A stretch of DNA of 6,344 nt, from positions 1 to 6,344 of the forward strand of contig DKKK01000042.1 of NCBI GenBank assembly GCA_002455215.1, given 5' to 3'. The position numbers and the translations under genes were made by a program. Of the stretch, positions 1 through 4,932 are shown piece after piece. The stretch's first letter is position 1, and the number at the start of each line of letters is the position of its first letter. A model generated the notes under the pieces. The model was given only the letters and a program-made list of their open reading frames with translations, did not search any database and had not been told where the DNA came from. Origin of the DNA: Anaerolineales bacterium UBA6668 (GTDB lineage: Bacteria > Chloroflexota > Anaerolineae > Anaerolineales > UBA6668).

Positions 1-2
1 CC

Positions 3-1274
3 AGCCAAGCCGTGCCGATTGCCCGCACCGAATACCCGACCGATGGCAGTATCAGCCATCTGGCACAGCGCACCGATTATTTCCACCCGGATGGGCGCGG
101 CAATGTGGCGGGTTACACTAACGGGGACGGCTACACCCAGCAAACCTACGCTTATGACGCCTTTGGGCAAGAGCTACCGAATGCCGCCAGTGGCGATGCC
201 GGGCGTGCCGAGCGCGACCTGAATAATATCCGTTTCGCCAGCAAGCCAGCTAGCCCCACGCCCGGCGCCGCACCCAGCGAGCGGGATACGCTCCAATACT
301 ACGGCGCACGCTACTACGACAACGCCCTGGCGCAGTGGGCAACCGCCGACAGCTACCGCGGCACACTCTCCCTGCCCGAAACCCTGCACCGCTACGCCTT
401 TGTCGGCAATAGCCCAACCGCTGGCCGCGAGTGGTATGGGTGGTGTGATTGGTGGGATGTCGGTTGTCACGCGCAGGGAGCAGTACAAGCGGCCAGTAGT
501 GCCGTTAGGACTGGAACTCAATGGGCAGTTGAACATCGTGACCAGATTGCCGTTGGCGTTGCAATTGGTGCAGCGGTCGTTGCTACAGTTGCTACAGGTG
601 GAGCCGCCGCTCCTTTGTTAGTAGGAGCAATTGCAGCTGGTGCCGCAGTTGGTGCGACAGTTGCTATCAACGCCGCTGATAAACACGTACTTGGAAATCA
701 AGAGCGGAGCTATTTTGACGGAGCGCTTCAGAACGGTGCAACTGGGTTTTTCGCGGGTACTGCAATTGGGCAAATAGGGCAAGCTGTTGCAGTAGGAGTA
801 CAAATTGTTGGAACTATTGTGGGAGCTTTGTCTGCTGATGGTGATCCTACTAATGAGGTTAGGACTGCAAGCGATGCTATTCAACAAGCAAATCAAAATT
901 GTGGAGGTGATTATTGTGCTAGTGAAGTGGGAGACGCTGTACAAAGTGTAACTCAAAATGTTGGGAAAACCTATTCTGGAGGATACACCGTTTATCAAGG
1001 AGTTGACCCAGAAACTGGTATTGTAAAGTATGTGGGTATTACTGGTCGAGTTCCTGATGTGCGATTTCTAGAACATAAGGGAGCAATTGGTACAGGGAGA
1101 GAATTATTGGAGTATGAAATAGTTGAGAGTGGATTGAGTAGTGAATTAGAAGCACGAATTCTGGAACAGATTCAAATCAATACTTATGGGCTGGCGAAAA
1201 ATGGCGGGCAATTGCTGAACAAAATCAATTCAATTGCAGAAAAGTATTGGGAGCTATACGGAATATGCCGATAA
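3..1274 (+). CDS. Rhs/YD-repeat polymorphic toxin, C-terminal part, with GIY-YIG-type nuclease tip (5' end outside window)
   Basis: The reading frame is open to the left edge, so this is the 3' end of a much longer gene; the GTG at 12 is only used here for residue numbering. Residues 23-53 carry a YD-type repeat (DGRGNVAGY, TYAYDAFGQ). Residues 92-135 match the Rhs-associated core (LQYYGARYYDNALAQWATADS, then YAFVGNSP). After that comes a Gly/Ala-rich hydrophobic stretch (about 178-220), a QERSYFDGALQNGATGFFAGTAIGQIG-like pre-toxin segment (about 230-256), and the tip. The tip (about 324-412) has GIY-YIG hallmarks: YTVYQG (325-330), KYVGIT (339-344), R351 with H355, E380, and NGGQLLNKIN (397-406). 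Rhs proteins are shells that release a C-terminal toxin, so by family this tip should cut nucleic acid in a rival cell. The usual DPxG at the core/tip border is not seen; GREWYG stands there. The substrate (DNA or RNA) cannot be told. The Rhs call is firm and the nuclease call good. Confidence 0.9.
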   Translation, partial: SQAVPIARTEYPTDGSISHLAQRTDYFHPDGRGNVAGYTNGDGYTQQTYAYDAFGQELPNAASGDAGRAERDLNNIRFASKPASPTPGAAPSERDTLQYYGARYYDNALAQWATADSYRGTLSLPETLHRYAFVGNSPTAGREWYGWCDWWDVGCHAQGAVQAASSAVRTGTQWAVEHRDQIAVGVAIGAAVVATVATGGAAAPLLVGAIAAGAAVGATVAINAADKHVLGNQERSYFDGALQNGATGFFAGTAIGQIGQAVAVGVQIVGTIVGALSADGDPTNEVRTASDAIQQANQNCGGDYCASEVGDAVQSVTQNVGKTYSGGYTVYQGVDPETGIVKYVGITGRVPDVRFLEHKGAIGTGRELLEYEIVESGLSSELEARILEQIQINTYGLAKNGGQLLNKINSIAEKYWELYGICR

Positions 1275-1286
1275 TACACATAAGAC

Positions 1287-1320
1287 AAATTATGTTTTCC
1301 CCGTACGGAGGGCATAATTT
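1287..1320. repeat. Inverted repeat between toxin and immunity genes
   Basis: AAATTATG (1287-1294) is the exact reverse complement of CATAATTT (1313-1320). Inside the 18-base loop, CCC (1299-1301) can pair with GGG (1310-1312), so an 8+3 bp hairpin is possible. It starts 12 bases after the toxin stop codon. There is no following T-run, so it is a poor intrinsic terminator; it could be a weak terminator, an RNA-stability hairpin or an operator. I cannot choose among these. Confidence 0.45.
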
Positions 1321-1333
1321 CTGAGCGCTTTAG

Positions 1334-1339
1334 TATAAT
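1334..1339 (+). promoter_or_regulatory. Possible -10 box of an immunity-gene promoter
   Basis: A perfect TATAAT stands about 104 bases before the immunity-gene start. No recognisable -35 box lies 15-19 bases upstream and there is no TGn extension, so in this AT-rich stretch it may be chance. An independent promoter for the immunity gene would be biologically sensible, because immunity must not depend on read-through from a very long rhs gene. Confidence 0.25.
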
Positions 1340-1442
1340 AGATGTTACATCATCTTTGCCTGCAAAATTGCGTGAAAATTAGTTCTTTCAAAGGTGACAA
1401 CTCTTATTTCTGCTAATGTGTAATATCATTTTTGGAGAAAAC

Positions 1443-1967
1443 ATGAAAAAACCAATTGTTCGAACGAAAAAAGGAGATATTTTCTCGGTGAATATAGATG
1501 ACCAATTTGTCAAATATTTCCAATATGTGACAAATGACCTCTTGCAACTGAATAGTGATGTGATTCGAGTTTTTCTGGAAAAAGTACCCAAAGAATCTGA
1601 CCTTAGTCTTGGAGAAATCGCCAAGCTACCTGTCGAGTTTTATGCACATACTATAGTGAGTGTCGGAGTTAAATTAGGTGTATGGAACAAAGTCGGACAC
1701 ATCAAAGACTTTGACCCGTATGTTCCAGTATTTTTCCGTACATGGCTAGAGCGAGGACTTATTGGAATCGATGAAAAAAAGATACATCCCCGGCAACCAA
1801 GAGGGTGGTACATATGGCGAATAGAAGATTCGGAGTTAACACGGGTAGCCCAATTACCTGAAGAGCACAAAAAAGCAGAAATCGGTACCGTTTTTAACCC
1901 ATTTACAATTGAAAAAAGAATAAAGACAGGCACTTATGGGTTGCAGAATTACCCTTATTCTCCGTAA
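1443..1967 (+). CDS. Probable immunity protein for the upstream GIY-YIG Rhs toxin
   Basis: A 174-residue, soluble, charged protein without signal peptide or membrane segment, as expected for a cytoplasmic inhibitor of a nuclease toxin. The ATG at 1443 is chosen because GGAG (1434-1437) sits 5 bases upstream; an in-frame ATG at 1416 would add nine residues but has no comparable site. Recognisable stretches are KKGDIFSVNIDDQFVKYFQY (9-28), QLNSDVIRVF (35-44), EFYAHTIVSVGVKLGVWNKVG (65-85), WYIWRI (122-127) and KAEIGTVFNP (144-153). This pattern resembles an immunity-associated family I recall beside bacterial toxins; Imm26 is a possible name, but I cannot confirm the assignment. It follows the toxin by 168 bases on the same strand and shares its AT-rich composition, unlike the GC-rich Rhs core. 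Function is inferred from position and family resemblance; binding to the toxin is not shown by the sequence. Confidence 0.72.
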   Translation: MKKPIVRTKKGDIFSVNIDDQFVKYFQYVTNDLLQLNSDVIRVFLEKVPKESDLSLGEIAKLPVEFYAHTIVSVGVKLGVWNKVGHIKDFDPYVPVFFRTWLERGLIGIDEKKIHPRQPRGWYIWRIEDSELTRVAQLPEEHKKAEIGTVFNPFTIEKRIKTGTYGLQNYPYSP

Positions 1968-1977
1968 TTGCTCGGTT

Positions 1978-2000
1978 TTGTTTGGCAAAACAGCCAACAA
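1978..2000. repeat. Hairpin just after the immunity gene
   Basis: TTG-TT-GGC (1978-1986, one bulged T) pairs with GCCAACAA (1993-2000) around a 6-base AAAACA loop. An alternative fold pairs GTTTTG (1975-1980) with CAAAAC (1986-1991). It begins 11 bases after the stop codon at 1965-1967 and lacks a T-run, so it is at best a weak terminator. It may be part of the same dispersed element as the next hairpin. Confidence 0.4.
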
Positions 2001-2009
2001 ACGCGACGT

Positions 2010-2039
2010 TGTAGAGCCGCCATGCGTGGCGGCTCTGCA
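2010..2039. repeat. Long GC-rich palindrome, probable dispersed repeat unit
   Basis: TGTAGAGCCGCCA (2010-2022) and TGGCGGCTCTGCA (2027-2039) form a 13-pair stem around a TGCG tetraloop; ten inner pairs are perfect and the only irregularity is one T-G wobble (2012/2037). No T-run follows on either strand, which argues against a plain terminator. Its GTAGAG...CTCT-like ends resemble short palindromic repeats I recall being scattered through cyanobacterial and Chloroflexota intergenic regions. Copy number cannot be judged from one window. Confidence 0.6.
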
Positions 2040-2371
2040 GTTTCGGCATCAACCGCTTCGAAATGCTGTTATTATCGCGGATGAACATACCCAGCCCACA
2101 ATGCTCACCGCCACACACATAACCGAACATTTGGCACAGCCCCCGACAGATTTCGGCTACGCTGGCTAGCGCCCCCCACCTAGCCACTAACCGCCAGCAC
2201 CCCCAGCGACCATCCCCACGCTCCAAATAGATCGCGCCATAAAACCAGCGTTTTTTTGCAAACAGCCGATCAACCTACCACTGAATCAGCGATTTGGAAC
2301 GTTTCTTGCAATCATGTAATAGTACGGTTTGAAATACCGAAAAAATACTGACCCATTATTCACCTAACTGC

Positions 2372-2375
2372 AGGA
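2372..2375 (+). promoter_or_regulatory. Ribosome binding site of the 321-residue protein gene
   Basis: AGGA lies 8 bases before the ATG at 2384 and supports that start. Confidence 0.6.
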
Positions 2376-2383
2376 ATACGCCC

Positions 2384-3349
2384 ATGTTTGCATTGCCCAC
2401 CCTAACCAAACCAGCACTGACCGCGCACAACTTCCCAACCACCCCTGTCAAGGCTTCAGATTATGTGCTTGTCAATGTTGCGCGGCTCTTTGCGCTCACG
2501 CCCCAACAAGCAGGGCAGTATATTCAGGTACAAGCAGGCGAATGGGTCACAGAAAACACACTGTTGGCGTTATACATCCCCGTGCAAGGCATAGGCACTC
2601 GCCGCTTATATGCACCCTGTGCTGGCACGGTCAGCAGTGTGCAGGGCGGCAAAATTGTCATTGTTCCGTTCAATCGCTCCGTCCCCATCCCCAAGCAAGC
2701 GGCTCCAGCAAAGACCGGTTTGCGGGCAGTGTGGGCAACCGCTCACGCGCCCGCACAGTCGCCCATTCAGGCAGAAATGGCAGTGCTAAGCACAGACCGA
2801 ACGGCTGGGTTGACCGCATCCCTCTGCAAGCCGGAACACGCCGGCAAAATTCTAGCGGTAGGTGGTTGCTTAACCGTGCGTGGTTTGCAGGCGGCAATTC
2901 GCATGGGCGCGGCGGGTGTGGTTGCCGCAAGTATGCCAGCAGAATGGGTCAAAGAAATGTCGCAATGCCCAATTCCAGTGGCAATTATCGAAGGTTTTGG
3001 TGAGCGCGTATTGACACAAGCCGACTGGATGCTGATGTACTACCACAACGGCAAACAAATCAGCATTGCCCAAGATGCCAATGGCTTCACAATTGTGCAG
3101 ATTCCGGCTGTGCTGAATCCTTTACAAAACCAGAAAGAAACTGCATCCGTGCGCTTACAAGCCGGTATGCAAGTGAAGTTACTCAATGGCAGTCACGGTG
3201 GGGGCATGGGGGTTTTGACAGAAATCCTGACAGGTTTGCATACCTTGCCGAGTGGCGTCAAAACGCGTGTGGCGCGTGTGCGCATGATGGCAGGCGAACA
3301 AATCCTAGTTGCGCTTAATAATTTGACAATTTGCGCGAGCGACCTATGA
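2384..3349 (+). CDS. Conserved-looking protein of unknown function: barrel-sandwich, alpha/beta and SH3/KOW-like segments
   Basis: A 321-residue soluble protein with no signal peptide or membrane segment. Residues 42-95 read like a lipoyl/barrel-sandwich fold: GQYIQVQAGEWVTENTLLAL, then RRLYAPCAGTVSSVQGGKIVIV, the 'SP.dG.V..i..G.i.i' rhythm of such domains, but without the lysine that carries lipoate or biotin. Residues 154-205 (GKILAVGGCLTVRGLQAAIR, MGAAGVVAAS, IPVAIIEGFGE) look like an alpha/beta unit. Residues 256-316 (LQAGMQVKLLNG, GGGMGVLTEI, ARVRMMAGEQILVALNNLTI) look like a KOW/SH3 beta-barrel. I recall a Chloroflexota family with the same order of segments (ending in TEGFG, then a barrel), sometimes near a MutL-like glutamate mutase protein, but that is memory, not evidence here. 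It stands alone between two long non-coding stretches. The gene call is good; the function is unknown, and a scaffold or cofactor-handling role would be speculation. Confidence 0.85.
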   Translation: MFALPTLTKPALTAHNFPTTPVKASDYVLVNVARLFALTPQQAGQYIQVQAGEWVTENTLLALYIPVQGIGTRRLYAPCAGTVSSVQGGKIVIVPFNRSVPIPKQAAPAKTGLRAVWATAHAPAQSPIQAEMAVLSTDRTAGLTASLCKPEHAGKILAVGGCLTVRGLQAAIRMGAAGVVAASMPAEWVKEMSQCPIPVAIIEGFGERVLTQADWMLMYYHNGKQISIAQDANGFTIVQIPAVLNPLQNQKETASVRLQAGMQVKLLNGSHGGGMGVLTEILTGLHTLPSGVKTRVARVRMMAGEQILVALNNLTICASDL

Positions 3350-3405
3350 GTTTAGCCCCATCTGGCTGGAAAAAGAGCCCAAATGACACTGAAAACGGCT
3401 TATTT

Positions 3406-3421
3406 TGCAAATTAATTTGCA
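3406..3421. promoter_or_regulatory. Perfect 16-bp palindrome, operator-like
   Basis: TGCAAATTAATTTGCA is its own reverse complement over all 16 bases. It covers most of the putative -35 box (3417-3422), a classic repressor-operator position. A dimeric helix-turn-helix regulator would fit; its identity is unknown. Confidence 0.5.
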
Positions 3422-3446
3422 CAAAAGCGAAAATATCGGTTAGAAT
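3417..3446 (+). promoter_or_regulatory. Candidate sigma-70-type promoter for the structured leader and downstream gene
   Basis: TAGAAT (3441-3446) matches TATAAT at 5 of 6 positions. TTGCAC (3417-3422), 18 bases upstream, matches the -35 consensus only in TTG. Transcription would begin near 3453, at the foot of the first hairpin of the leader, and would give an untranslated leader of about 275 bases. Confidence 0.4.
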
Positions 3447-3447
3447 T

Positions 3448-3627
3448 AGGAAAGCGATGAATGGCTTTCGAGTTCGCCTCCACTCAAAAGCGAGTGTCGG
3501 GGTCGTTTGGCGGAACGACTCAACGTTAAACGGAGGCCTGGACAACAAACCCGGTTGCTGTCAGGTTTGATTCGTTTCGGAGTAGTGTGTGGATTTCCAA
3601 CACAAAGCCTACGCTTGTGTTGGAAAA
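3448..3627 (+). ncRNA. Candidate structured RNA or leader element (no known family recognised)
   Basis: Several helices follow one another. GAAAGC (3450-3455) pairs with GCTTTC (3464-3469). GCCTCC (3476-3481) pairs with GGAGGC (3532-3537) and encloses two hairpins, ACTC/GAGT (3482-3485/3492-3495) and GTCGTT/AACGAC (3502-3507/3514-3519), giving a possible three-way junction. CAAACC (3546-3551) pairs with GGTTTG (3564-3569), with a competing fold of CCT-GACA (3537-3544) against TGTC-AGG (3559-3565). The last is a 12-bp perfect stem (3594-3605/3615-3626). I checked for tRNA, tmRNA, SRP, RNase P and common riboswitch cores and saw none. It could be a cis-acting leader of the downstream gene or a stand-alone small RNA. 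Pairing is seen directly; RNA function is inferred. Confidence 0.4.
3594..3626. repeat. 12-bp perfect inverted repeat
   Basis: TTTCCAACACAA (3594-3605) is the exact reverse complement of TTGTGTTGGAAA (3615-3626), with a 9-base spacer in which GC/GC pairing with one bulged A can shorten the loop to CTAC. There is no T-run on either side, so it is not a standard intrinsic terminator. It is the most stable single hairpin of the leader. Confidence 0.6.
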
Positions 3628-3667
3628 TACAGACATGCTAGCTTGTTTTCTCATAGTGAGCTGGCAC

Positions 3668-3683
3668 GCATATTGCAATATGC
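3668..3683. promoter_or_regulatory. Second perfect 16-bp palindrome upstream of the Thr/Pro-rich protein gene
   Basis: GCATATTGCAATATGC is fully self-complementary. It lies 45 bases before the start codon and downstream of the candidate promoter, so it could be a DNA operator or an RNA/DNA cruciform element. Its central TTGCAA is echoed in ATTGCAAAT at 3697-3705. Confidence 0.45.
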
Positions 3684-3715
3684 TACTCAAACCCAGATTG
3701 CAAATGTTGTAATGC

Positions 3716-3721
3716 AAGGAG
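3716..3721 (+). promoter_or_regulatory. Strong Shine-Dalgarno
   Basis: AAGGAG lies 7 bases before the ATG at 3729. It fixes the start of the Thr/Pro-rich protein. Confidence 0.85.
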
Positions 3722-3728
3722 ACATTGA

Positions 3729-4658
3729 ATGGCAACTTTACCTTCTTCATCCCTCGAAGAAAATGACAATACGTACGCAGAGTTTGATAATGATTTAGAC
3801 AATTTGCCCGAAGAACCCGCAACTCCTGAAAAGAAGAGTAACGGTTCATTTTGGGCGGCGATTGGTATATTGCTCTTGATGCTGTTTTGTGGCGCAGTGG
3901 CAATTGCTGGCTATTTCTTGTGGTATAAACCCTATGTGCAAGACCCCAGCACGACTGCAACCGCAATGGCAATTGCCAATGCCAACGCAACGGTTATGGC
4001 GGATGCTGAAGAAACTGCCAATGCGGGTTCCGCGGCGAAATTTTTAAACGAAACCCAAACGGCGCAAGCGGTTGAGACAGCTTTGGCAGGCTTTACCGAA
4101 ACAGCTTCCACCCCGACACCAACCCTTACAGCCACGCCCAACATCGTCACGGCTACCTTTACCCCTAGTGGCGTAACGACTCTGCCAACCCTACCGCTAG
4201 AAACAGATACCCCGAGTGGGGTAACCAATACCCCTGCCGGACCCTCCATCACACCGGGGGGACCTTCTCTGACTCCCGAAACACCCACCGTAACCAATAC
4301 GCCGGGCGGAGGCTTTGCAGAAACGCCTTCCCTGACACCTACTTCGGCGGGACCCACAGCCACCGGACCCACACCCACTCGAACCAATACACCGATCGGT
4401 GGTGCGCCAACTTCGACTGTGACACGGGTCCCCACGCTCCCAAGTGGTTCAACCAACACGCCGGGCGGACCCACCAACACGCCGGGGGCTTCTGTACCCA
4501 CTGCCACAAGCACTGCAAAAATCACCCCAACCGCCACACCCCAAATGCCAAATTCCGGTATTGCGGACGAGATGAACCTGCCGTTGCTTGCAATTGTAGC
4601 AATTGCGTTGCTCGTGATGATTATTTTGGTACGCCAAGTGCGTCACGCCAACGAATAA
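3729..4658 (+). CDS. Two-membrane-segment Thr/Pro-rich surface protein with sortase-signal-like C-terminus
   Basis: A 309-residue protein built as: an acidic cytoplasmic-type N-terminus (1-36), KK then a hydrophobic segment FWAAIGILLL...YFLWY (41-66), an Ala/Thr/Asn-rich stretch (75-122, ATAMAIANANATVMADAEET), a Thr/Pro/Ser/Gly linker (124-272, several NTPGG units), MPNSG (273-277), a second hydrophobic segment LPLLAIVAIALLVMIILV (284-301) and a basic tail RQVRH. The first segment has no lipobox and no obvious signal-peptidase site, so it is probably a signal anchor. The end has the layout of a sortase signal (LPxTG-like pentapeptide, hydrophobic stretch, positive tail), with MPNSG as a variant; it could equally be an ordinary anchor. 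The linker is probably extracellular and perhaps glycosylated. No enzymatic domain is visible. It is monocistronic: leader upstream, terminator 18 bases downstream. Role in the envelope is inferred from layout only. Confidence 0.85.
   Translation: MATLPSSSLEENDNTYAEFDNDLDNLPEEPATPEKKSNGSFWAAIGILLLMLFCGAVAIAGYFLWYKPYVQDPSTTATAMAIANANATVMADAEETANAGSAAKFLNETQTAQAVETALAGFTETASTPTPTLTATPNIVTATFTPSGVTTLPTLPLETDTPSGVTNTPAGPSITPGGPSLTPETPTVTNTPGGGFAETPSLTPTSAGPTATGPTPTRTNTPIGGAPTSTVTRVPTLPSGSTNTPGGPTNTPGASVPTATSTAKITPTATPQMPNSGIADEMNLPLLAIVAIALLVMIILVRQVRHANE
4098..4544 (+). repeat. Thr/Pro-coding low-complexity repeat region
   Basis: This stretch encodes the linker. Within it, the 14-base sequence ACCAACACGCCGGG occurs at 4452-4465 and 4473-4486, and an 18-base block at 4293-4310 differs from 4452-4469 at one base; all encode TNTPGG. 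Such tandem units can change length by slippage or recombination. Confidence 0.7.
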
Positions 4659-4676
4659 GCGTCTTGAATACCCTGC

Positions 4677-4710
4677 AAAAAGGCACACACTCCGTGTGCC
4701 TTTTTTGTTT
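4677..4710 (+). terminator. Intrinsic terminator after the Thr/Pro-rich protein gene
   Basis: GGCACAC (4682-4688) pairs with GTGTGCC (4694-4700) around ACTCC, followed by six T (4701-4706) and TTTT-like sequence to 4710. The A-run at 4677-4681 lengthens the stem and makes it a possible two-way terminator, but no convergent gene is present. Confidence 0.93.
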
Positions 4711-4741
4711 TATATTCGTGACTATTCCCCTATCTGAATAT

Positions 4742-4763
4742 TTGTCATATAACGTAATGACAA
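4742..4763. promoter_or_regulatory. Upstream TTGTCAT/ATGACAA inverted repeat
   Basis: TTGTCAT (4742-4748) and ATGACAA (4757-4763) are exact reverse complements. The right arm, extended to TGACAAGT (4758-4765), is also the exact reverse complement of ACTTGTCA (4787-4794), which contains the pckG -35 box. Three copies of one hexamer in about 53 bases suggest a regulator binding array. Confidence 0.45.
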
Positions 4764-4779
4764 GTCTCATATTCCTTTA

Positions 4780-4797
4780 TTGTGAAACTTGTCACAA
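4780..4797. promoter_or_regulatory. CRP/FNR-type operator overlapping the pckG -35 box
   Basis: TGTGA (4781-4785), six bases, TCACA (4792-4796): this is the consensus arrangement of the Escherichia coli CRP site, extended by one more pair to TTGTGA/TCACAA. The centre lies about 35 bases before the predicted transcription start, so binding would cover the -35 box. That fits repression or an unusual class II position. Chloroflexota do carry CRP/FNR-family regulators, but which one binds here is unknown. Confidence 0.5.
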
Positions 4798-4817
4798 ATT
4801 TTTAAATAAGATATAGT
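4789..4817 (+). promoter_or_regulatory. pckG: Sigma-70-type promoter of pckG
   Basis: TTGTCA (4789-4794) and TATAGT (4812-4817) each match the consensus at 5 of 6 positions and are separated by the ideal 17 bases. The predicted start is near 4824, leaving an untranslated leader of about 109 bases. Confidence 0.65.
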
Positions 4818-4836
4818 ATAAGTGTTAAACATTTGA

Positions 4837-4862
4837 AGTGGTTGTCCAATAAAGCAACCACT
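4837..4862 (+). repeat. Hairpin in the pckG leader
   Basis: AGTGGTTG (4837-4844) pairs perfectly with CAACCACT (4855-4862) around a 10-base loop. It would form near the 5' end of the pckG mRNA. No T-run follows directly, so mRNA stability is more likely than termination. Confidence 0.45.
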
Positions 4863-4932
4863 GAAGTGTGCTTTTGTTGTGTAATAAAAATTTCCTTCAA
4901 CTCTTTAAATTTGAAAAAAAAACGGAGAAATT

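Larger units (their letters stand above)
1968..2383. other. 416-base intergenic region without a supported gene
   Basis: Short open frames exist on both strands (for example 1936-2169 + and 1903-2226 -), but none has a good ribosome binding site or a recognisable domain. The first 75 bases hold two hairpins (listed separately). The rest, 2080-2330, shows no repeat or RNA signature I can name. A weak promoter for the next gene may lie at TTGCAA (2306-2311) and TGAAAT (2330-2335), 18 bases apart, each matching only 4 of 6 consensus positions. Confidence 0.6.
3350..3728. other. 379-base non-coding, highly structured regulatory region
   Basis: No convincing gene lies here. A 74-codon frame starting at an ATGA overlap with the upstream stop (3346-3570) has no recognisable domain and runs through the strongest RNA hairpins. 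The region contains, in order, a palindrome with overlapping promoter (3406-3446), a cluster of hairpins (3448-3627), a second palindrome (3668-3683) and the Shine-Dalgarno of the downstream gene (3716-3721). These are listed separately. Confidence 0.6.

Noticed and set aside
618..998. 126-codon frame on the - strand inside the Rhs tip
   Set aside because: Antisense to a well-supported toxin domain, and has no family features.
1903..2226. 107-codon frame on the - strand across the intergenic hairpins
   Set aside because: No ribosome binding site or family resemblance; part of its length is the GC-rich palindrome and the antisense of the immunity gene end.
3346..3570. 74-codon + frame starting at an ATGA overlap with the preceding stop
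   Set aside because: It has no recognisable domain, uses unusual codons for the region, and runs through the palindrome, promoter and hairpin cluster, which explain the sequence better.
3537..3580. tRNA-like T-arm impression (GGTTTGATTC)
   Set aside because: No 5-bp T-stem, acceptor stem or anticodon arm can be built around it.
3705..3713. TGTTGTAAT, an extended -10-like box before the Thr/Pro-rich protein gene
   Set aside because: Transcription would start at or after the Shine-Dalgarno, leaving no ribosome binding site on the message.
3932..4537. 201-codon Val/Gly-rich frame on the - strand
   Set aside because: It is the antisense shadow of the Thr/Pro repeat region; low-complexity codons keep the reverse frame open.
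4098..4544. Regularly spaced repeats that might suggest a CRISPR array
   Set aside because: The repeats are short, in frame, and encode a Thr/Pro linker; spacing and identity do not fit CRISPR.
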